DNA of 64,000 nt. Source: an uncultured Pelagibacteraceae bacterium (GTDB taxonomy: Bacteria; Pseudomonadota; Alphaproteobacteria; Pelagibacterales; Pelagibacteraceae). The stretch is taken from the NCBI GenBank assembly GCA_902617825.1, contig CACMYE010000001.1:1-64000 (forward strand), read 5' to 3'. Shown piece by piece: positions 1 through 8,064 of the stretch (position 1 is its first letter; every line of letters begins with the position of its first letter). The notes beneath the pieces were generated by a model. It saw only the letters and a list, made by a program, of their open reading frames with translations. It was not told the DNA's origin and searched no databases. The position numbers were made by a program, and so were the translations under genes.

Positions 1-375
1 GAGATAAATTGGAAATTAATTTATGAATTTTGGAATTTGATGATTGATCATTTATATTCCATGAGGAAAGTTTGTCTGTAACAGCAATTCTTTTATTTTG
101 AGAATTCGTAAATTTGAGATCTTGGGGCCAACTTACAAATTTTGACAAATTTTTATTTGTTTTCCATAAATTTTGAGGCTGAAGAATTATATTATATTGT
201 ATCAGGGGAAGCTAAATTTGAGGATGAAAAAGGAGAGTATAAAATACTTACTCCTACAGAGACTAGATTTCACAAAAGTTATGAACCACATGCAATTACA
301 ACTTATAAAAAACAAATTTTAAGTTTTGTTATTTGGAAAAACAAATTTCAAAAAGTTTCAAAAATATTTAAATAA
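1..375 (+). pseudogene. Degraded cupin gene, probably a DMSP-lyase (DddQ/DddL-like) relic
   Basis: A C-terminal cupin piece is readable from about 172 to 375 and contains EAEELYYIVSGEAKFE followed by a PHAITT segment and a final tryptophan, the pattern of the metal-binding half of DddQ/DddL-type dimethylsulfoniopropionate lyases. Upstream, cupin-like sequence continues in other frames (HEESLSVTAILLF near 59-100, LGPTYKF near 123-143) but is broken by several stops and frame changes, and the only start in frame with the C-terminal piece is a TTG at 142 inside the fold. I read this as a decayed gene, possibly extending left of the window. The family call rests on motif resemblance only; another cupin is possible. 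Confidence 0.55.
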
Positions 376-382
376 AATTTTA

Positions 383-1543
383 ATGGAGAGCATAATTACT
401 AGTCAATTAAATCCAAATTTAGTAGTAAAAAAAGATAATAAACCTGAGTGGTATCTGCCAGAAACCAGAAGAGATGGGTATAGAAATTTACATAAAATTA
501 ATAGATACGGTTTACTATATAGATCTGATTATGTTTTAACTTTAAACGAAAACTACAAACCGGAAGTAGAAAAATTATCATCAGTTAAAAAGATGACAAA
601 TCATAAGTATTTTTGCTCACTCATCGTTGGTAAAGGTCAAGATATATTATATGAAAAATACGCTTCAGATTTTAGTAAATCAACTCCTCAAACAATTATG
701 TCTATTACAAAAATGTTAGTAAATTTATTTATAGGAGAACTTGTGGAAAAAAATAAAATTGATTTACAAAAAAATGTTTCTTATTATTTACCAAATATAG
801 GGTCTGGATATGCGACGGCTAAAATTCAAGATGTATTAGATATGAATATTCAAAACTCCTATAGTGAAGATTATACAGATCCTTATACATCCTCTTATTT
901 ACATGAACCAGTCTGTGGATGGAGACTTCCTGAAGATCCAAGTTATAAAATTGGCCAAGAAGAGTTTTTAAATTCAATTCATGCTATTCAAGGTGAAAGT
1001 TTAAAAAATAAAAGTGAATTATCTCAATATAAGTCAGCAAATACTGATGTTTTAGGAGTTGTAATAGAGAAAGTAAGTGGAAAGAAATTAAAAGACTGGT
1101 TATTAGAAACTGTTGAAGCTGCAGGATTTGAAGATGCTATGTATATGGGCACTGATAGAAATAGCATGCCATGGATTTCTGGTGGTGGGTGCCTAATTTC
1201 AAGAGATTTTTTAAGATTTGGACTTTTATTTTCAAGAAAAGGACTTGGTGTTGAAAATAGAAAGGTTGGTTCTGAAAAGTTTTTAACTGAAACCCTTGTG
1301 AATAAAGGCACTAAATACATGGAATTATCTCCAAATAAATTTTTGTACTATTCTAATTCTGCTATGAAATGTGGTGACTGGATTGGACATTCGGGACTAG
1401 GTGGTCAATTTTTAGCAATAAATCTTAAAAATGGAATTGTAGCTTCGTACTTTTCTGTCATTGAAACAGACTCAGGCACTGATGAGAATTATAAAAGAGA
1501 TATGATTAATATGCTGGATGAGATTGTTAATAAAAATTTCTAA
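383..1543 (+). CDS. Serine hydrolase, beta-lactamase/esterase family
   Basis: Class C beta-lactamase-fold serine hydrolase of about 386 residues. The SxxK nucleophile motif appears as SITK after TPQTIM, the second motif as YKSAN (YxS type), and the third as HSG in a GHSGLGGQF segment, the arrangement of 6-aminohexanoate-dimer hydrolases and EstB-type esterases rather than true beta-lactamases. No signal peptide is visible, so it is probably cytoplasmic and hydrolyses a small amide or ester. The ATG at 383 (MESIITSQ) is preferred over an earlier in-frame start at 326, which would overlap the cupin relic. It is convergent with the following lyase gene. Substrate unknown. Confidence 0.8.
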   Translation: MESIITSQLNPNLVVKKDNKPEWYLPETRRDGYRNLHKINRYGLLYRSDYVLTLNENYKPEVEKLSSVKKMTNHKYFCSLIVGKGQDILYEKYASDFSKSTPQTIMSITKMLVNLFIGELVEKNKIDLQKNVSYYLPNIGSGYATAKIQDVLDMNIQNSYSEDYTDPYTSSYLHEPVCGWRLPEDPSYKIGQEEFLNSIHAIQGESLKNKSELSQYKSANTDVLGVVIEKVSGKKLKDWLLETVEAAGFEDAMYMGTDRNSMPWISGGGCLISRDFLRFGLLFSRKGLGVENRKVGSEKFLTETLVNKGTKYMELSPNKFLYYSNSAMKCGDWIGHSGLGGQFLAINLKNGIVASYFSVIETDSGTDENYKRDMINMLDEIVNKNF

Positions 1544-1546
1544 AAA

Positions 1547-2425
1547 TTAAATTTGGTTAATTTTATCAGCTATTAATATTTTTCTCTGCATTTCACGAAG
1601 TACAGGTTTTTCAATGAGTTTACCATCAATCACTACTAAGCCCGTATCAGACTCATTGAATTGGTCTACAATTTTTTTAGCTTTAATAATTTCTTCTTTA
1701 GATGGTGTAAAAATTTCGTTTAACATATTTATTTGTTTTGGATGAATAGAACCTTTTCCTGTAAATCCTAAATCCCTTACAAGCTCTGCCTCTTTTTTCA
1801 TACCATCCATGTCCTCTAAATCTAAATAAGGTACATCTATAACATCTATCCCAACACTAGCACCAGCATGTACTAATTTGGATCGCGCATATAGCAAATT
1901 TTTATATTCATTTGGAACTCTAAGCTCTGCAGCCATATCAACACCTCCAAAATAAAGTGCTACTATTCTTTTACTTGCATGAGCAATTTCATAAATACTT
2001 TCAAGTGCTTCGTTCGTTTCCATAATAACATGAAGATCAGTGTCTAAAGCACAATCAGTCAGTAAGTCATCAATAAAAGTTATTTCATCAGGAGTTTTGA
2101 CTTTAGGTAACATTATAGCCTTAACTTTTGTTTTAGTTGAAATAAATGCTTCTAAATCTAAAAGACCAAATTTTGTTCGTTGACAATTAACTCTAACAAC
2201 TAACTCTACACCACTTTTGACCTCAAGCGTTTCTAGAGCTTCAATGGTATTTTTTCTTGCTTCATCTTTGTCTTTGATTGCTATTCCATCTTCTAGTTCA
2301 ATACAAACCATATCTGCACCTGATGCGATAGCTTTTGGAAACATTTCTGGTTTAAGACCTGGTGTAAAAATAAAACTGCGTCTTACATTGATTTTATTTG
2401 AATTCATCAGATTATTATATCCCAT
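1547..2425 (-). CDS. HpcH/HpaI aldolase/citrate lyase family CoA-ester lyase (CitE/Mcl-like)
   Basis: About 292 residues. The N terminus has RRSFIFTPG and then DMVCIELEDGI, the substrate and metal-binding signatures of CitE-type lyases that split malyl-CoA, citramalyl-CoA or similar 3-hydroxy acyl-CoA esters. A GSIHPKQI segment near the C terminus is also typical of this family. The start is uncertain: ATG at 2425 or, six codons in, ATG at 2407; neither has a strong ribosome-binding site. It is the downstream member of a minus-strand series with the transporter and amidase genes, 34 bp from the former. Exact substrate cannot be told from the sequence. Confidence 0.8.
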   Translation of the reverse strand: MGYNNLMNSNKINVRRSFIFTPGLKPEMFPKAIASGADMVCIELEDGIAIKDKDEARKNTIEALETLEVKSGVELVVRVNCQRTKFGLLDLEAFISTKTKVKAIMLPKVKTPDEITFIDDLLTDCALDTDLHVIMETNEALESIYEIAHASKRIVALYFGGVDMAAELRVPNEYKNLLYARSKLVHAGASVGIDVIDVPYLDLEDMDGMKKEAELVRDLGFTGKGSIHPKQINMLNEIFTPSKEEIIKAKKIVDQFNESDTGLVVIDGKLIEKPVLREMQRKILIADKINQI

Positions 2426-2459
2426 AATTTAAAATATTATAAATTTATTTAAATTGTTA

Positions 2460-3356
2460 TTATTTACTTACATCTTCTTTTGGAGATAAAACCACCGCCA
2501 CTATTCCACCAATAACAATTAAGGAACATCCAGTGATCTGACGCCAGCCAAATGGTTCATCGGTAAGAATACTGGAGCTAATTGCACCAACTATTATTTC
2601 TGATAAAAATAGAATTGAACATATTCCCGCTCCTATTTGGGTTGGTGCCCAAAGAATTACAACACCAGTTGGAATAAAATAAAAAACAGAAATTAAAATA
2701 AGAAATGTCGTCATTGAAATAAATGCTTCAGTAGATGGCGTTGGTCCAAGATAATCGACAAGTAAAAAGCCAGCTACTATATTAAATAGCGTGCCGTAAA
2801 AGAAAAAACCAAAAATTATAGGAAATACTCCGTCAGTTTTAATTACTTCAAGTCTAATCATTCCTCCTGCAAACATAATTCCACCTAAAAGAGCTAACCA
2901 GTCTCCTGCATTTTCTGGTAAAGGAATATTGCCACCTTGGCCAAAAACTACCCATAGTCCACCAAGCGCTAAACCTAGACTTAAAATTCTTTGCCAACCA
3001 TGTTTTTTTTTTAGAAAAATTATTTCAAAAATAGTTGTCCAAACGGGAGTCATGTAAAACATAATTAAAGCTCTAACTACGTCAGTTAATAGAAAGCTTA
3101 ATGCATAACATATAAAACCTCCTCCAATTAATATTCCCATAACAGGTAATTCTAATCCGGTACCTTTTCTTTTACTTATTCTCCAAAGTGCAATTGGTAG
3201 TAATATTAATGTTCCAATTATCATTTGAGAAATTGTACCCCAGCCTCCAGTTAAGCCACCATCCTCAAGAATTCTTTGCGGCAACCAGTATATACCCCAA
3301 GCGCCAGCAGATATCGCAAGTGCAATTGAAATTTTGTAATGATGAGGGTGTTTCAT
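2460..3356 (-). CDS. DMT-superfamily transporter (EamA family)
   Basis: About 298 residues, strongly hydrophobic, with around ten predicted membrane segments in two EamA-type halves; a LTDEPFGWRQITGCSLIV stretch near the end is the usual EamA C-terminal motif. Such proteins export or import small metabolites across the inner membrane. It lies only 5 bp downstream of the amidase, so the two are probably cotranscribed, and it may move the amidase substrate or product. Substrate direction and identity are unknown. Confidence 0.8.
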   Translation of the reverse strand: MKHPHHYKISIALAISAGAWGIYWLPQRILEDGGLTGGWGTISQMIIGTLILLPIALWRISKRKGTGLELPVMGILIGGGFICYALSFLLTDVVRALIMFYMTPVWTTIFEIIFLKKKHGWQRILSLGLALGGLWVVFGQGGNIPLPENAGDWLALLGGIMFAGGMIRLEVIKTDGVFPIIFGFFFYGTLFNIVAGFLLVDYLGPTPSTEAFISMTTFLILISVFYFIPTGVVILWAPTQIGAGICSILFLSEIIVGAISSSILTDEPFGWRQITGCSLIVIGGIVAVVLSPKEDVSK

Positions 3357-3361
3357 ATTAA

Positions 3362-4777
3362 CTAATTTAATTTAGGTTTAATTTTGCTGAAATTAAAAAT
3401 ATCTTCATATTTACTTGCAAAAGAAAATAATTTCAAATCATCTTTATTTTTTCCCACGATTTGCATACCCATTGGCATACCATCTTTGTTAAAACCAGCC
3501 GGGATTGTAATCGAAGGTAATTCTAAAAGACTAGATAATATAAAAACTTCTAACCAACGATGGTAAGTATCTAGCATTTTATCATTAATATTTTTTGGAA
3601 ATTGCAAGTTTTTATCAAAAGGAAAAATTTGAGCCGATGGTAATACTAAAAAATCAAATTTTTCAAAAATTAAATTTATTTGATTTAAACATTGTTGTTT
3701 ATGATCTAAAGCAAGTTGTAGATCTTCAAATTTAATCTCTTTGCCCTTATTATATTCCCAAATTGCTTGATATGTCATTGAACTAATATTTGAAATATTC
3801 ATTGCTAATGTATCTTCATAAATACTTTTAGCCCTTAAAGTTGTCCAACTCTTCCACAAAATATTCGTATTTATTTTTGGTTTAAGGGCTTCTACTTTAA
3901 GATTTATTTTTTCTAAATCTTTTAATTTAGTTTCACAAATTTCCAATATATCTTTTTCTACAATGTAATCCCCATTCATATTGGAAAGCCATCCAATTTT
4001 AAAGGAAGAAAATTCTTTTTCACTTATATTTTGTTTTTTAAAAGAGCTATCTAAATCAAATGAAAATTTATCTGCTGGATTACCTCCTACAATTTCATCT
4101 AATAATATCGACATATCTTTAGGGTTTCTCGCAAAACATCCTGGTGTTGTAATTATTGGTATATCTAAATTTTGTCCTGAGCGATCTGCAGCTATTAAAC
4201 CTGGTGTGGGTCTAAAACCATAAATATTTGCATATGCTGCAGGTCCACGACATGAACCCATCTGATCTGTTCCGTCAGCAAACGGTAATAATCCAGAAGC
4301 AACAGCTGAGCTTGCACCTCCACTTGATCCTGCTGCAGATTTTGAAAGGTCGTAAGCATTTGAAGTTGGTCCAAAAAGCCTATTAATTGTATGTCCACCT
4401 ACACCAAGCTCTGCGGTGTTTGTTTTTCCAATAATAATTGCTCCTTTGTTAATTAATTGACTTACAAATAATGAATTTTTTTTAGGTTGGTTATTTTTTG
4501 ATCCTGGAAATCCATATGTAGTTTTAAAACCCACAACATCTGTCAGGTCTTTAATTGCAACAGGCAATCCATTTAAAGGTTTATCAATTTCCTTTGCATT
4601 ATCCTTAGTAATTGCCTCCTTTATTATTAATTCTCGATCTTTTTGAAGAACAATTGCGTTTAAATCAGGATTAAATTTATCAATTCTATCTAAATAATAT
4701 TCAATAACTTCTTTAATAGAAATTTCTCGACTTTTTATATTATTTTGTATTTCTTCAACTGATTGATTTTCAAGCAT
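3362..4777 (-). CDS. Amidase signature-family enzyme
   Basis: About 471 residues with the amidase signature fold. The catalytic lysine lies in GLPVAIKDLTD (about residue 73), followed by a serine/glycine-rich block AAGSSGGASSAVASG that supplies the cis-serine. The nucleophile region reads DGTDQMGSCRGPAAY, where the usual GTDTGGSIR is altered but the serine is kept. These enzymes hydrolyse amides to acid plus ammonia; GatA is a homologue, but no GatB or GatC is adjacent and the nucleophile loop is non-canonical, so a catabolic amidase is more likely. It lies 6 bp downstream of the alcohol dehydrogenase gene. Confidence 0.82.
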   Translation of the reverse strand: MLENQSVEEIQNNIKSREISIKEVIEYYLDRIDKFNPDLNAIVLQKDRELIIKEAITKDNAKEIDKPLNGLPVAIKDLTDVVGFKTTYGFPGSKNNQPKKNSLFVSQLINKGAIIIGKTNTAELGVGGHTINRLFGPTSNAYDLSKSAAGSSGGASSAVASGLLPFADGTDQMGSCRGPAAYANIYGFRPTPGLIAADRSGQNLDIPIITTPGCFARNPKDMSILLDEIVGGNPADKFSFDLDSSFKKQNISEKEFSSFKIGWLSNMNGDYIVEKDILEICETKLKDLEKINLKVEALKPKINTNILWKSWTTLRAKSIYEDTLAMNISNISSMTYQAIWEYNKGKEIKFEDLQLALDHKQQCLNQINLIFEKFDFLVLPSAQIFPFDKNLQFPKNINDKMLDTYHRWLEVFILSSLLELPSITIPAGFNKDGMPMGMQIVGKNKDDLKLFSFASKYEDIFNFSKIKPKLN

Positions 4778-4783
4778 AAAAGC

Positions 4784-5974
4784 TTATCTAGCTTTTTTGA
4801 TACTTTGTAAAACCATATCTTTCATTTCATCCAGTGACGCTACTTTAGGATTAGTTGCATACGCTTGATCTTTCATTGCTTTTTCAGCAATTCTTCCAGC
4901 GCAATCCTCTGGAACATTAATTTCACCCAGACTATTTGGAATTTTAATTCTGTCTAAAAGATTTTCTAAATTTTTTATAAATGCGTCTACAGAGTGATCT
5001 TTGTATTGCATTGCTTCTGACATTCTCTGAACTTTTTCTTCCATTCCTGGCAAATTATATTTCATGACAACTGGTAAAACTATTGCATTAGTTAATCCAT
5101 GATGAGTGTTATATTCAGCTCCTACCATATGAGAAATAGAATGAACATTTCCTAGCCCTTTCAAAAATGATATTCCTGCTAAACATGAACCAACATGCAT
5201 CCCACCTCTTGCTAATATATTATTAGGTTCCTCAACTGCTTTAATTAATGATTTTGAAATTAAGGAAAGTCCTTCTAATGCTGCCCCATCGCACATTGGA
5301 TTAAATCCAGGAACACAATATCCCTCAATAGCATGTATCAAAGCATCAGCACCTGTCCATGCAGTTAAATTAGATGGCAAACCTATAGTCAACTCAGGAT
5401 CAATTAATGCCAAAGACGGTCTTACATCTGGGTGCCACATGCAAAATTTCATTCCCTCCTTTAAGTATGTAACCATAGCTGTAATTTCCGTTTCAGCTCC
5501 TGTACCTGCTGTTGTAGGAATAGTTATAATTTTTGGAAAAGGATTATCTTTACTTATCTTTGGAGGTGTTAGTTCAAATTCAAAATCTCTTAGTGGCACA
5601 TCGTTATTTGCAGTAAGACATATTAATTTACCACCATCCATTGCACTTCCACCACCAATGGCAATAATGGAATCATGGTTTCCGTCATTATATTTTTTAC
5701 AACCGACAGAGACTTCATCTTCGCGGGGATTTGGAGATATGTCAAAAAATAAATCTGATTTTACATTTGAACTAGCTAGATAACTTTGCAAATTTTTGAT
5801 AAATGGTAACTTTGGACTTCCTTTATCAGTAACTATTAATGGGTTCTTGATATCCAAATTATTACAAATTGTACCAATTTCTTTTAGACGTCCTGGACCA
5901 TATGCAATATTAGTTGGGAATGTCCAATCTTGGTTAGACAAGATATCAGACTCATTTAGTTTAAAGTTACTCAT
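4784..5974 (-). CDS. Iron-containing alcohol dehydrogenase
   Basis: Group III (iron-type) alcohol dehydrogenase of about 396 residues from the chosen ATG at 5974 (MSNFKLNES). The NAD(P) loop is visible as AIGGGSAMDGGKLI, and metal ligands lie in DALIHAIEGY and in HSISHMVGAEYNTHHG. A longer reading from 6028 adds 18 residues but would run into the start of the divergent transporter gene, so the shorter form is preferred. It reduces an aldehyde or oxidises an alcohol; the substrate is not evident. It heads the minus-strand run with the amidase, EamA transporter and CoA lyase. Confidence 0.85.
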   Translation of the reverse strand: MSNFKLNESDILSNQDWTFPTNIAYGPGRLKEIGTICNNLDIKNPLIVTDKGSPKLPFIKNLQSYLASSNVKSDLFFDISPNPREDEVSVGCKKYNDGNHDSIIAIGGGSAMDGGKLICLTANNDVPLRDFEFELTPPKISKDNPFPKIITIPTTAGTGAETEITAMVTYLKEGMKFCMWHPDVRPSLALIDPELTIGLPSNLTAWTGADALIHAIEGYCVPGFNPMCDGAALEGLSLISKSLIKAVEEPNNILARGGMHVGSCLAGISFLKGLGNVHSISHMVGAEYNTHHGLTNAIVLPVVMKYNLPGMEEKVQRMSEAMQYKDHSVDAFIKNLENLLDRIKIPNSLGEINVPEDCAGRIAEKAMKDQAYATNPKVASLDEMKDMVLQSIKKAR

Positions 5975-6015
5975 TTTGTTAGTAAAGTTTATACAATTTT
6001 TAAAAAAAACTATAC

Positions 6016-6948
6016 ATGAAAATTTCATCAGAAAAAATTGATATTAAAAAAACTTATCTTGCAGTGACCACTATGTTAATGGCAATTCTATGTGTTGATT
6101 TATATATGGTGGTAATAAAGTTTCTTGGTAATGAATATTCTGTAATCCAATTAGCAGTGTTTAGAAATATTGCAGGTGTTATACCTTTAATTTTATTGAT
6201 TTTATTTACGAAGGAGTATTTTACTATCTTTAAAAATCTTAATAAAAACTTCATTACACTCAGTTTTTTTAGAGGTTTAGGATTTTTGGCAATGAATATT
6301 TTTATATTTATTTCTGTGATCAATCTTGAATTTGCAACTGCAATGACGTTAACTTTTTCTTCCCCTTTTTTTATAGTTATATTTTCAATATTTTTTTTAA
6401 GAGACAAGATTGGAATTTATAGATGGTCAGCAATTTTTATAGGTTTTTTAGGTGTAGTTCTGATTATGAAACCTACCAGCGAAATATTCAACTTCTATTC
6501 AATTTTTCCTATCTTAACTGCCATTGCATGGGCTATGACAGTTATTATTCTTAAATTTATTCCTGCAGGTCACTCCACTGCAAAGATACAACTATTCACT
6601 TTAATTTTTAATGTTTTAGGTGGTATAATTTTATACTTCATTACAACTGGCCATGTTCAGATTAAAAGTATAGAGGATTTCTTTTTAATGACTTTGACAG
6701 GTATATTAGGTGGCACTGCTGCAATTTTATTTATTTATTCTTATAGATTAATCTCAGCAAGTAAAATGGCTTCATTTGAATATTTGGGTATACCCTCTTC
6801 TTTTGTTCTTGGATGGATTTTTTTTAAAGAAGCACCATGGGAACAACTTTTTCCGGGTGTAATAGCTATAGTTTTGGCAGGAATGATAATTATATGGAGA
6901 GATAAAGTAAAACAAAAAAGTATTAAGGGTAACAATCAGTTTAACTAG
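6016..6948 (+). CDS. DMT-superfamily transporter (EamA family)
   Basis: About 310 residues, roughly ten hydrophobic segments with two EamA repeats (one around FFLRDKIGIYRWSAIFIGFLG, the second ending FFKEAPWEQLFPGVIAIVL). It is transcribed divergently from the alcohol dehydrogenase, 41 bp apart, and its end overlaps the end of proV by 8 bp in a convergent arrangement. Likely inner-membrane transporter of a small metabolite; substrate unknown. Confidence 0.8.
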   Translation: MKISSEKIDIKKTYLAVTTMLMAILCVDLYMVVIKFLGNEYSVIQLAVFRNIAGVIPLILLILFTKEYFTIFKNLNKNFITLSFFRGLGFLAMNIFIFISVINLEFATAMTLTFSSPFFIVIFSIFFLRDKIGIYRWSAIFIGFLGVVLIMKPTSEIFNFYSIFPILTAIAWAMTVIILKFIPAGHSTAKIQLFTLIFNVLGGIILYFITTGHVQIKSIEDFFLMTLTGILGGTAAILFIYSYRLISASKMASFEYLGIPSSFVLGWIFFKEAPWEQLFPGVIAIVLAGMIIIWRDKVKQKSIKGNNQFN

Positions 6949-7987
6949 CTGACTTCATTGATTTCATAACTATTGATCGATCTATCTCTCCTAGCAGGTC
7001 TCCTGTGTCGCTACAAACTACAGGAAATGATTTTTCAGAATCAACAAGCTTATCTATCAATGTTTCAATTTTAGAATTGTCAGGTATGCAATGTGATTTA
7101 TCTCCATATAACTTTTTAGTATCATCACAACATTCTTTTCTCATTACTTTTCCAGCACTTAAAACTTTATATTTTGGAACATCCTCACAAAAATCTTTTA
7201 CATATTGATCTTTTGGATTAGCAACTATTTCTTCGGGCGTTCCAACTTGTGAAACTTCACCATCTTTCATGATAGCAATATGATCTGCCATTTTTATAGC
7301 TTCTAAAAAGTCATGAGTAATAAACACCATAGTTTTTTTAACTTTTTCTTGAATATTTAAAAGTTCGTCTTGCATTTCTCGTCTTATAAGAGGGTCAAGT
7401 GCTGAAAAAGGTTCGTCAAATATTAAAATTTCTGGATCTACTGCCAAGGCTCTTGCTAAACCTACCCGTTGTTGCATACCACCTGATAATTCTCGAGGAT
7501 AATTATTTTGCCATCCATCTAAACCCACCATTTTTAAAACTTCCATTGATTTTTCAATTCTCTCAATTTTTTTACTTCCCCTTACTTCTAGTCCGTAACC
7601 AATATTTTCTATGACTGTCCTATGTGGAAAAAGTCCAAAATGCTGAAACACCATGCTCATTTTGTTTCTCCTTAAATCAAGCAACTCTCTATTACTCATC
7701 TTTGTTACATCTATGTCATCCATTTTTACTGTTCCTGAAGTTGGCTCTATTAGTCTTGAAATGCATCTTACTAATGTTGATTTTCCACTTCCTGACAAAC
7801 CCATTACAACAAAAGTTTCACCTTTTTGAATTGAAAAACTTACACCCTTCACCGCAACTACATGACCGGTTTTCTCTTGTACTTCCTTAATTGATAATTT
7901 CGGATCTAGTTCCTTCATTATTCTTTTCTCATCAGGTCCAAAAAGTTTCCAAATATTTGAACAAGTTATTTTTGAAGAACTACTCAT
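6941..7987 (-). CDS. proV: Glycine betaine/proline-type ABC transporter ATPase (ProV)
   Basis: About 348 residues. Walker A is GLSGSGKST, the ABC signature LSGGMQQRVGLARAL, Walker B ILIFDEPFSALDP, and the switch histidine lies in FITHDF. The N-terminal extension (about 50 residues before Walker A, with KRIMKELDPKLSIKEVQEKTG) and the C-terminal tail past the nucleotide domain match the quaternary-amine subfamily ProV/OpuAA; the tail looks like a short CBS-like region. It powers uptake with the permease and binding protein encoded on the opposite strand next door. It is unusual that the ATPase is divergent from, rather than in line with, proW and proX. Confidence 0.9.
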   Translation of the reverse strand: MSSSSKITCSNIWKLFGPDEKRIMKELDPKLSIKEVQEKTGHVVAVKGVSFSIQKGETFVVMGLSGSGKSTLVRCISRLIEPTSGTVKMDDIDVTKMSNRELLDLRRNKMSMVFQHFGLFPHRTVIENIGYGLEVRGSKKIERIEKSMEVLKMVGLDGWQNNYPRELSGGMQQRVGLARALAVDPEILIFDEPFSALDPLIRREMQDELLNIQEKVKKTMVFITHDFLEAIKMADHIAIMKDGEVSQVGTPEEIVANPKDQYVKDFCEDVPKYKVLSAGKVMRKECCDDTKKLYGDKSHCIPDNSKIETLIDKLVDSEKSFPVVCSDTGDLLGEIDRSIVMKSMKSAS

Positions 7988-8064
7988 TATTTCTATGTAT
8001 TAAAATCAAAATAGACAATATTTTCCTTTAAATGTAAAATAATATATTTTAATTTATAAGTACA
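7988..8064. promoter_or_regulatory. Divergent promoter region proV/proW
   Basis: This 77-bp AT-rich gap separates the start codons of the divergent ATPase and permease genes and must hold both promoters and translation signals. TATA-rich stretches around 8037-8055 could be -10 elements. No riboswitch-like fold was recognised. The shared region would allow joint control of the two halves of the transporter. Confidence 0.4.

Noticed and set aside
142-375. A 77-residue cupin-like ORF as an intact gene
   Set aside because: Its only start is a TTG inside the fold, and related sequence continues upstream in other frames with stops, so it is treated as part of a pseudogene.
3362-4777. GatA subunit of the tRNA amidotransferase
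   Set aside because: No GatB or GatC lies nearby, and the nucleophile loop is GTDQMGSCR rather than GTDTGGSIR, which suits a catabolic amidase better.
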